Assembly (NCBI GenBank): GCA_024640445.1
Contig: JAHEEZ010000193.1
Span: forward strand, 1-7,152
DNA length: 7,152 bases
Direction of reading: 5' to 3'
Source: Acidobacteriota bacterium
GTDB taxonomy: Bacteria; Acidobacteriota; Blastocatellia; Pyrinomonadales; Pyrinomonadaceae
Shown: positions 1 through 5,438 of the stretch, piece after piece
Layout: each line of letters starts with the position of its first letter
How positions within the stretch are numbered: the first letter of the stretch is position 1
Position numbers and translations under genes: made by a program
Notes under the pieces: generated by a model
The model's database searches: none
Seen by the model: only the letters and a program-made list of their open reading frames with translations
Told to the model about the DNA's origin: nothing

Positions 1-10
1 CGGCTTCAAC

Positions 11-1654
11 GTGACCATTACGCCGCCTTCCGCAAACCCTCCTGCCGAATCCGCTCCTGGTCCAGAGCCGCCTGCGGCAGATCCGCTGGCGGGCCTTGAA
101 TTCAACTCCATTGCCCCTACTCCGCAACCAGCCGGCAACGATATTCACGGAATCACTTTTTCTGAAGAGAAAGAGCAGCAGACCGAACTCGAGCTTGAGG
201 GATTTGAACTTGAATCGGGATACGAGGTCCCGGACTCCCCTGCAACCGACGGAGGATATGCGCCTGAACCGGAAATAGAGTTCTTCGCCAAATCCCTCGC
301 GCCTGAAAACCAAAACGAGCCAGCCGTTCCGCAATTCGAAGTTCCGAAGTTCGAAAGCGTCCAGCCTGAACCGAAGTTCGAAGCGCCGCTTGTCGAGAGT
401 GTCGAGCCGGAACCGCAGTTTGAAGCGCCGCTTGTCGAGAGTTTTCAGCCGGAACCGGAGGTTCAGGTCGAAACGCCCAACACAGTAACGCCTTCTCCTG
501 TTCAGTTTGAAGCACCCGCTCCTCAGGTCATGCAAACGGCGCCTGCGGCACCTGCCGTGACCGCAAATCCCCGCGCGCGCGCTCAGATGGACGACCTTTT
601 CAGGAAGATGGCAGCCGTGGGCAGTTCCGACCTTCATATGAGCGTCAGCGTGCCCCCGATGGTCCGAAAGGACGGGAAGATGGTCTCGCTCGACGATGCA
701 GCCCCCGCACTGACCCCCGATTCCATCCGCGAACTCCTTTTGTCGATAATGCCGGAAAGGAACATTGAGGAGTTCGAACGAAGGAACGACACGGACTTCG
801 CATACGAGATCGCTGAACTCGCACGCTTCCGCGCGAACATCTTCATGGACCGTAAGGGAATGGGAGGCGTTTTCCGCATCATCCCTTCCGACATGATGAC
901 GGCGGAGGGTCTTGGACTCTCAAAGCACATTCTGGACCTGTGCGACCTTTCGAAAGGACTGGTAGTCGTAACCGGTCCGACCGGATCAGGAAAGTCCACT
1001 ACGCTCTGCGCGATGATCAACTACATCAACGAGCGGCGAGAAGACCACATTATCACCATCGAAGACCCGATAGAGTTCACGCACGAGAACAAGAAATGTC
1101 TGGTCAACCAGCGCGAGGTGCACAATCACACGAGTTCGTTCAAAGACGCGCTCCGCGCAGCGCTCCGCGAAGACCCTGACATACTCCTGGTCGGCGAGAT
1201 GCGCGACCTGGAAACGATCTCGATCGCCATTGAGACCGCGGAAACCGGACACCTGGTCTTCGGTACATTGCACACGACGACGGCTGCGTCTACCGTGGAC
1301 AGGATCATCGACCAGTTCCCTGCCGACAGGCAGCAGCAGATCAGAGTGATGCTTTCGGAATCGCTCCGCGGCGTGATCGCCCAGACACTTCTTCCGAAGA
1401 AGGGCGGCGGCAGGGTCGCGGCCCTGGAAGTGCTGATCGTAACGCCGGCGATCTCGAATCTGATCCGCGAAGGCAAGACATTCCAAATACCATCCTCGAT
1501 GCAGACGGGAAAGAATCTCGGAATGATGATGCTGAACGATTCGCTAATCGAACTGGTCAAGAAGGGCATCGTCGAACCGCGTGACGCCTACATCAAGGCG
1601 GTGGACAAGGCCGGCTTCGAGCTTCTTCTTCAGAGAAGCGGAATGTCGATGTGA
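11..1654 (+). CDS. pilT: PilT-family type IV pilus retraction ATPase with long Pro/Glu-rich N-terminal extension
   Basis: This is a hexameric secretion-type ATPase that would power pilus disassembly and twitching motility at the cytoplasmic base of a type IV pilus. Residues 1-190 are low-complexity, rich in Pro, Glu and Ala, and look disordered. The PilT core begins near M193, with the N-terminal domain motif SSDLH at 205-209. Catalytic motifs are complete: Walker A GPTGSGKST (322-330), Asp box IEDPIEF (350-356), Walker B region DPDILLVGEMRD (388-399) and His box TGHLVFGTLHT (412-422). The PilT-type C-terminal motif AISNLIREGK (480-489) resembles the AIRNLIRE element needed for retraction, which favours PilT over PilB. 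At 547 residues it is well above the roughly 345-370 usual for PilT. The start is uncertain: GTG at 11 has no Shine-Dalgarno in the 10 bases present, and the frame is open to the window edge, so the gene may begin upstream. Function is well supported; the start is not. Confidence 0.93.
   Translation: MTITPPSANPPAESAPGPEPPAADPLAGLEFNSIAPTPQPAGNDIHGITFSEEKEQQTELELEGFELESGYEVPDSPATDGGYAPEPEIEFFAKSLAPENQNEPAVPQFEVPKFESVQPEPKFEAPLVESVEPEPQFEAPLVESFQPEPEVQVETPNTVTPSPVQFEAPAPQVMQTAPAAPAVTANPRARAQMDDLFRKMAAVGSSDLHMSVSVPPMVRKDGKMVSLDDAAPALTPDSIRELLLSIMPERNIEEFERRNDTDFAYEIAELARFRANIFMDRKGMGGVFRIIPSDMMTAEGLGLSKHILDLCDLSKGLVVVTGPTGSGKSTTLCAMINYINERREDHIITIEDPIEFTHENKKCLVNQREVHNHTSSFKDALRAALREDPDILLVGEMRDLETISIAIETAETGHLVFGTLHTTTAASTVDRIIDQFPADRQQQIRVMLSESLRGVIAQTLLPKKGGGRVAALEVLIVTPAISNLIREGKTFQIPSSMQTGKNLGMMMLNDSLIELVKKGIVEPRDAYIKAVDKAGFELLLQRSGMSM
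374..457 (+). repeat. Two tandem 42-bp units (14-residue repeat) in the PilT N-terminal extension
   Basis: Units 374-415 and 416-457 are nearly identical and encode KFEAPLVESVEPEP and QFEAPLVESFQPEP. A shortened related unit (KFESVQPEP) lies just before them at 347-373. The 42-bp period keeps the frame, so the copy number could change by slippage or recombination without breaking the gene. The repeat lies wholly in the disordered extension and does not touch the ATPase core. Confidence 0.85.
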
Positions 1655-1682
1655 GTCATGGGTAATGGGTCATGAGTGATGA
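1655..1682 (+). repeat. Pair of 14-bp direct repeats directly after pilT
   Basis: The stretch immediately after the pilT stop reads as two consecutive 14-bp units beginning GTCATG (1655-1668 and 1669-1682), with 11 of 14 positions the same and a further GTGA fragment after them. It is non-coding and sits just upstream of the terminator hairpin. The function is unknown; it resembles the short ATGAGTGATGAGTG-like spacer repeats seen in some bacterial genomes. Confidence 0.5.
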
Positions 1683-1714
1683 GTGAAAGGTAAACACTTG
1701 TCTACCCTAATCAA

Positions 1715-1757
1715 ACGTCCGGGAGATGATCTATGTCTTCCGGACGTCTTTCATTTT
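1715..1757 (+). terminator. Intrinsic terminator downstream of pilT
   Basis: An 8-bp perfect stem (ACGTCCGG at 1715-1722 with CCGGACGT at 1740-1747) continues inward through six more pairs including G-U wobbles. That gives about 14 pairs closed by a 5-nt loop (1729-1733). It is followed by the T-rich tail CTTTCATTTT (1748-1757). Stem, loop and tail fit a rho-independent terminator for the plus-strand pilT transcript. It separates pilT from the rhodanese gene. Confidence 0.75.
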
Positions 1758-1811
1758 GGGATACAGGGCGCCTGCGGCGAAGAGGGCAGGGACAAGCCAC
1801 TGCCACTACAT

Positions 1812-1868
1812 GACTCGTCAGACTCGCCAGACCCGCTCGACTCAATAGACTCGCCAGACTCAAAAGAC
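1812..1868 (+). repeat. 9-bp-period tandem repeat in the pilT-rhodanese spacer
   Basis: Six degenerate 9-bp units start with GAC at 1812, 1821, 1830, 1839, 1848 and 1857, with a last partial copy at 1866. The best-conserved form is GACTCGCCA, found at 1821 and 1848. If translated in one frame it gives Asp-Ser-Pro-like triplets, but the frame containing it has no credible start and runs through the terminator hairpin. I therefore treat it as a spacer repeat. Confidence 0.6.
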
Positions 1869-1953
1869 ATGTTCAGCTTGTATCCCGACGAACGGTTTGG
1901 CAAAATAGTGGCTTTCCGGAAGACGGATCAAGGGCATTGGAGGAACGCATTAG

Positions 1954-2274
1954 ATGCAGGAAATAACCGCAACTGAACTGAAGGCGAAGATGGACGCCGG
2001 TGAAGACATTCAACTGATCGACGTCCGGAACCCGGATGAGTTCGCGTTCGCAAAGATCGAAGGCGCAAAGCTCATTCCCTTCGGAGAAGTGATGGCCCGA
2101 AAGGACGAATTTGACGAGAACGCGCAAACGGTCGTTATGTGCCGCAGCGGAGTGCGGAGCGCGCGAGTGATAGAGTTTCTTGAGAGCGGTGGCTTCAGCG
2201 GAAGTCTCCAAAACCTGGTGGGCGGGATACTTGCCTGGTCGGACCAGGTGGATCCGAGCATTCCAAAATACTGA
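1954..2274 (+). CDS. Single-domain rhodanese-like sulfurtransferase
   Basis: This is a 106-residue stand-alone rhodanese domain, the class that moves sulfane sulfur through a cysteine persulfide in the cytoplasm. The N-terminal CH2A-like motif LIDVRNPDEF is at 21-30. The active-site loop CRSGVRS is at 63-69, with catalytic Cys63, and the C-terminal segment NLVGGILAWSDQVDP (88-101) matches the family's GG-x-x-x-W ending. There is no signal peptide or membrane segment. The length is typical for GlpE-like single domains; the sulfur donor and acceptor cannot be read from sequence. ATG at 1954 is supported by GGAGG at 1939-1943, about 10 nt upstream. A weak promoter (TTGTAT at 1878 and CAAAAT at 1901, 17-nt spacer) may serve it. 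It is convergent with the Fe-S gene, with only 11 bp between the stops. Confidence 0.9.
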   Translation: MQEITATELKAKMDAGEDIQLIDVRNPDEFAFAKIEGAKLIPFGEVMARKDEFDENAQTVVMCRSGVRSARVIEFLESGGFSGSLQNLVGGILAWSDQVDPSIPKY

Positions 2275-2285
2275 TCTGGAGTTGT

Positions 2286-2567
2286 TCAGAGTTCCAGACG
2301 AATCTCGTCGCTGACACTCAGGATCTCTGTTCCTTCCTCCGGTTTTACGATGCAGGCGATGACGTCTTTTTCTTTTCCACCGGCTTTCACGCGGACCCTG
2401 CAATTGAGACAGTCCCCATTCCAGCAAAAATCTCCGTACGAAATGCTCTCAAGCGACAAGTACTGAAGGCACCTGAGAAGCGTGTTGTTTGCCGGAACAT
2501 TGCGGACTGTTCCGTCTACGGTTATTTCGATCAATCGATCGTATGGTTCGAAGAGGTCCGGGTTCAT
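2286..2567 (-). CDS. Stand-alone [2Fe-2S] ferredoxin-like protein
   Basis: This small cytoplasmic protein resembles the N-terminal [2Fe-2S] domain of succinate dehydrogenase B or NuoG-type subunits. Counting from an upstream TTG (2597), the cysteines are C58, C63, C66 and C82, spaced C-x4-C-x2-C-x15-C. That spacing is closer to the SdhB/NuoG class than to plant-type ferredoxins, where the last gap is about 29. The N-terminal half has the beta-grasp pattern (LIEITVDGTVRNVP, then TLLRCLQYL). I chose ATG at 2567 (93 residues) because the domain starts just after it and the ten extra residues from the TTG have no family look; neither start has a clear Shine-Dalgarno. An 8-bp palindrome, CGCTAGCG (2568-2575), abuts the ATG. 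The likely role is one-electron transfer; the partner is unknown. No large-subunit gene is adjacent. Confidence 0.8.
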   Translation of the reverse strand: MNPDLFEPYDRLIEITVDGTVRNVPANNTLLRCLQYLSLESISYGDFCWNGDCLNCRVRVKAGGKEKDVIACIVKPEEGTEILSVSDEIRLEL

Positions 2568-2641
2568 CGCTAGCGCGTAGTTTACTTTACAATTCAATGC
2601 CAGTTGCTAAACTAGCATACATAGGTTAAAAAGTAGCGGTT
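2568..2641. promoter_or_regulatory. Divergent promoter region between the Fe-S gene and the glutaredoxin-like gene
   Basis: This 74-bp AT-rich gap separates two divergent genes, so both promoters should lie here or just beside it. On plus, TTGCTA (2604-2609) and TAAAAA (2627-2632) are 17 nt apart and would put the transcript start almost at the ATG of the glutaredoxin gene, giving a leaderless or near-leaderless mRNA. On minus, a TAAAGT box near 2580-2585 could serve the ATG at 2567. The box matches are weak; the region call rests mainly on geometry. Confidence 0.35.
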
Positions 2642-2863
2642 ATGTCATTAGTTATCTACACTAAACCGGACTGTCCATATTGCGAACAGGCGAGGGCTTA
2701 CTACAGGGAACACGACATCGAGTTCCAGGAACACGACGCTCAGAACGACAAGAAGCATCAAAATGACATGCTTGAGATCTCCGGAGGTGACCTGGTAGTA
2801 CCCTGCATTGTCCAGGACGGAGAATATATTCAATCGGGCTGGGGCGAGCCCCCGCGCGGCTGA
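2642..2863 (+). CDS. Short glutaredoxin-like protein (possible Uxx-star-type C-terminus)
   Basis: This is a 73-residue thioredoxin-fold protein of the glutaredoxin family, expected to reduce disulfides or glutathione-type mixed disulfides in the cytoplasm. The N-terminal beta strand VIYTKPD leads into the active site CPYC (11-14). The cis-proline segment LVVPCIVQDG (51-60, Pro54) follows, with an extra Cys55, then GWGEPPRG at the end. It is shorter than ordinary glutaredoxins and lacks their last helix. The MLEISGG...VVP...DG pattern recalls the small glutaredoxin-like (seleno)protein family with Sec near the C-terminus. The stop is UGA and the next in-frame stop is a TAG at 2876-2878, so read-through would give 78 residues ending Sec-Thr-Ile-Arg-Ile. 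ATG at 2642 has no good Shine-Dalgarno. Whether UGA is a stop or Sec cannot be settled here. Confidence 0.85.
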   Translation: MSLVIYTKPDCPYCEQARAYYREHDIEFQEHDAQNDKKHQNDMLEISGGDLVVPCIVQDGEYIQSGWGEPPRG

Positions 2864-2879
2864 ACGATCAGAATCTAGA

Positions 2880-2910
2880 AGTCGGCAGTTTGCCGACTCA
2901 TTTTCTTTTA
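2880..2910 (+). terminator. Hairpin after the glutaredoxin-like gene: intrinsic terminator, possibly SECIS-like
   Basis: A perfect 8-bp stem (AGTCGGCA at 2880-2887 with TGCCGACT at 2891-2898) has the three-base loop GTT and is followed by CATTTTCTTTTA. This is a convincing rho-independent terminator shape. The loop begins with G and lies 24 nt after the UGA at 2861-2863. That fits the general bacterial SECIS description (a short hairpin downstream of UGA with G at the start of the loop), so a second role is possible but unproven. Confidence 0.75.
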
Positions 2911-2946
2911 CGGACCGCCGGTACCTTTTCAACAGAAATGGACTGA

Positions 2947-2973
2947 AACGGCGCTCATGTGAGTTGAGCCGTT
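2947..2973 (+). other. Imperfect hairpin in the leader of the kinase gene
   Basis: AACGG at 2947-2951 pairs with CCGTT at 2969-2973, and an inner CTCA/TGAG pairing extends it to about nine pairs with a 2-nt bulge and a 7-nt loop. No T-run follows, so it is not an intrinsic terminator. It lies about 20 nt before the kinase ATG and could affect translation or mRNA stability. It could also be chance. Confidence 0.3.
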
Positions 2974-2993
2974 GTCCGGCTAATTCCAACAGT

Positions 2994-5426
2994 ATGGTTG
3001 GCTCGAAGATCCATCATTACGAGATCATCAAGAAGCTCGGCGCAGGCGGGCAAGGCACGGTTTATCAGGCTCTCGACACTAAACTCGACCGCAAAGTCGT
3101 GATCAAGGTTCTCCCGCCGGAGTTAACTGCCAGGACCGCCAATTTCAAACGTTTCGAGCGCGAGGCCAAGCTCTGCTCTCAGCTGGACCACCCGAACATC
3201 TGCACGATCTACGATTTCCACGAAGACGACGGTACATTCTATATCGCAATGCAGTACGTGAGCGGTAAGAACGTCCGCCAGCTCGTCGATGGAAGGCCGC
3301 TTGAACTTAGGAGTGCGCTACAGATCGCGATACAGGTTTGTGACGCCCTCGCCTACGCACACTCGAAAAACATAATCCACAGGGACATAAAGGCCGGCAA
3401 CGTGATGGTCACGGAAGGCGGCCAGGTCAAGATCCTCGACTTCGGCCTTGCAAAGCTGATGCAGGACGAGCTGGAACACGTAAAAGGGGCTGACCGCGCG
3501 GAACTAACCGAGCTTGGCATTCCTTACGGAACTGCGACATACGCCGCTCCAGAACAGGCAAAAGGGGAACGTACCGATCACCGGGCCGACATTTTTTCAA
3601 CGGGCGTCCTTCTTTACGAGTTGCTCACCGGAATATGGGCGTTTCAAGGACGAACAGTCATAGATGTGCGGCATCAGGTACTTTACGGAACTCCGATCCC
3701 GCTCGCGGAGATGCGCCCTGATCAGGTTCCGCCGAGGTTACAGGAGATAATCGACAAGGCGCTTGCCAAGGATGCCAAGAACAGGTACCAGAAGATCGCC
3801 CAGATGCGGGACGATCTGAAGGAAGTGCTTCAGCAGGTCACAGGAGTTCCGCAGGAACACGCGGATCTTTTGAAGCCCAGGCACCTCGATAATGAGAATC
3901 CGGTGAAACGTGCGTGGAACTGGATCACAGGAAAGACTACCGGCGACATTTCGGCACAGAGCACTCCCTCTTCCGCTTCGACGCAGATTACGCCAACCTA
4001 TTCTCCGGATACGACCCTGACCGCCGCCGGCAAGGAAAAGAAGACGGTCGCGATCCTTCCTTTCAGAAATCTCAGCAAAGACCCTTCTACAGATTTTTAT
4101 GAGTTCGCGCTTGCAGACGCCGTGATCACGGAACTGGCAAAACTCCGGTCGCTGGTCGTCCGGCCGAGTTCGGTGATCGCGAAATACCAGGGCAAAGAAT
4201 ATGACGAGCGAGAGGCGGGCCGCGAGATGCAGGTCCACGCGATACTAACCGCCGGATTTATAAGCTCCGGCGACCGTATCAGGGTCACACCCCAGCTACT
4301 TGACGTGGTGACCGGTGAAATGATCTGGAGTGACCGTATCGACGCCGAAAACCAGGACATACTCGCTCTTCAGGACACGATCGCCCAGAGGATACTTGAG
4401 GGCCTTCGGCTTGAGCTTTCGGATCAGGAACAGGAGATACTCGGGCGCCGGCCTACGGACAACGCCGAAGCGTACGAGGAATATCTTCGCGGCCGCGACA
4501 ATTTCGGTCGGTTCATTTTCAGAACCGTAGCTGCCGAAGACTGCGAGGCAGCGATCGAGAACTTCAAGCGGGCGATCGAACTTGATCCGGAATTCGCGCT
4601 TGCCTACAGCGGATTGGGAGCCTGTTATGCCAATCGAATATTCAAGGGGATGGGCGACGCGGAGGATTACACCTACGCCGAAACGGCTTTCAGCAAGGCT
4701 TGCAAATACGACCCGAACGTATCGGAAGCGCGCGTACTGATGGTGATGATCTATATGGCGCGCGGAGAGAAGAAGAAGGCCCGGGCGGAGATCAAGCTCC
4801 TCGAAGAACAATTCCCGAACGAGGCGCCAATATATTTCGTGAAGGGGGTCATCCACAGGCTGGACGGCGAATACGAAGAATCCCTCAAGGCATACGAGAA
4901 ACTGGTCAAGCTGGATCCTGCCGCCCGTGTCGTAGCGAGTTACAACAGGGCCAGGATCTTCAATTACCTGCGTGAGTATGACAGGGCGCTTGAAGAGCTC
5001 GACAAGGGGGCAAAGGTCGAGCCGAATCACCCGATGATCCGGATCTTCCGTTCGGCGACACTCTTTTATATGGGGCAGGTGGACGAAGCCATCAACACCA
5101 TGCGTGATGTGCTGCAAAAGAACCCGAAGATGGACGGTATCCGTCCGCTCTTTGCGATCTTTCTGGCGCGAAACGGCAATCACGCCGAGGCCCGCGACCA
5201 GCTAACGGATGAAGCTCTAAGCATCTCGAAGGCGGACCACGACATGGCCTACTGGGTCGGCGCTTCCTATTCCCTGCTTGGTGAAACGGATGAGGCTTTC
5301 AAATGGCTGAACCGGGCGATCAAGCTCGGAAACGAGAACCGTCCGCTGTACGAAACTGACAAGAGCCTTGATTCGCTCAGGTCAGATGAACGATTCAAGG
5401 CTCTGCTTGAAAAACTTGAAAGGTGA
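2994..5426 (+). CDS. Soluble Ser/Thr protein kinase with TolB/FlgO-like domain and C-terminal TPRs
   Basis: This 810-residue Hanks-type kinase is predicted to phosphorylate Ser/Thr on unknown targets. The catalytic core spans about 9-283: Gly loop GAGGQGTV (16-23), Lys38, helix-C Glu57, HRDIKAGN (129-136), DFG (149-151), a longish activation segment with Thr180/Thr182 before APE (185-187), and Asp199. A polar linker (about 284-348) follows. Next is a TolB/FlgO-like domain (about 349-475, from TVAILPFRNLS to LQDTIAQRILEGL) and then roughly six TPR-like helical pairs (about 487-790, for example around 514-546, 614-645, 650-680 and 683-714) for protein binding. No transmembrane segment is visible, unlike PknB-type receptors. 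I chose ATG at 2994 because the kinase fold starts within ten residues. The upstream in-frame extension to 2808 would overlap the glutaredoxin gene and run through its terminator. There is no clear Shine-Dalgarno. This architecture is common in acidobacteria. Confidence 0.93.
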   Translation: MVGSKIHHYEIIKKLGAGGQGTVYQALDTKLDRKVVIKVLPPELTARTANFKRFEREAKLCSQLDHPNICTIYDFHEDDGTFYIAMQYVSGKNVRQLVDGRPLELRSALQIAIQVCDALAYAHSKNIIHRDIKAGNVMVTEGGQVKILDFGLAKLMQDELEHVKGADRAELTELGIPYGTATYAAPEQAKGERTDHRADIFSTGVLLYELLTGIWAFQGRTVIDVRHQVLYGTPIPLAEMRPDQVPPRLQEIIDKALAKDAKNRYQKIAQMRDDLKEVLQQVTGVPQEHADLLKPRHLDNENPVKRAWNWITGKTTGDISAQSTPSSASTQITPTYSPDTTLTAAGKEKKTVAILPFRNLSKDPSTDFYEFALADAVITELAKLRSLVVRPSSVIAKYQGKEYDEREAGREMQVHAILTAGFISSGDRIRVTPQLLDVVTGEMIWSDRIDAENQDILALQDTIAQRILEGLRLELSDQEQEILGRRPTDNAEAYEEYLRGRDNFGRFIFRTVAAEDCEAAIENFKRAIELDPEFALAYSGLGACYANRIFKGMGDAEDYTYAETAFSKACKYDPNVSEARVLMVMIYMARGEKKKARAEIKLLEEQFPNEAPIYFVKGVIHRLDGEYEESLKAYEKLVKLDPAARVVASYNRARIFNYLREYDRALEELDKGAKVEPNHPMIRIFRSATLFYMGQVDEAINTMRDVLQKNPKMDGIRPLFAIFLARNGNHAEARDQLTDEALSISKADHDMAYWVGASYSLLGETDEAFKWLNRAIKLGNENRPLYETDKSLDSLRSDERFKALLEKLER

Positions 5427-5438
5427 TGTGTCTTTGCC

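Noticed and set aside
986..1486. Minus-strand frame of 166 codons inside pilT
   Set aside because: It lies opposite the conserved Walker and His-box region of pilT, and its translation is a codon-bias shadow with no recognisable domain.
1683..1976. 97-codon plus-strand frame with Asp-Ser-Pro repeats
   Set aside because: It begins at a GTG without a ribosome binding site, runs straight through the strong terminator hairpin, overlaps the rhodanese start and matches no family. The repeat alone explains its odd composition.
2275..2298. TCTGGA/TCCAGA inverted repeat between the convergent rhodanese and Fe-S genes as a bidirectional terminator
   Set aside because: The stem is only six perfect pairs with a 12-nt loop and no T-run on either side, so it does not meet a reasonable terminator standard.
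2808..2993. 62-residue N-terminal extension of the kinase
   Set aside because: It would overlap the end of the glutaredoxin-like gene and its terminator, and its Arg/Ser-rich translation looks random. The kinase domain starts right after the ATG at 2994.
4296..5183. 295-codon minus-strand frame inside the kinase gene
   Set aside because: It is antisense to the TPR region, where the sense protein shows clear TPR patterns. The antisense translation is Arg/Val/His-rich without any family resemblance, a usual effect of codon bias on the opposite strand.
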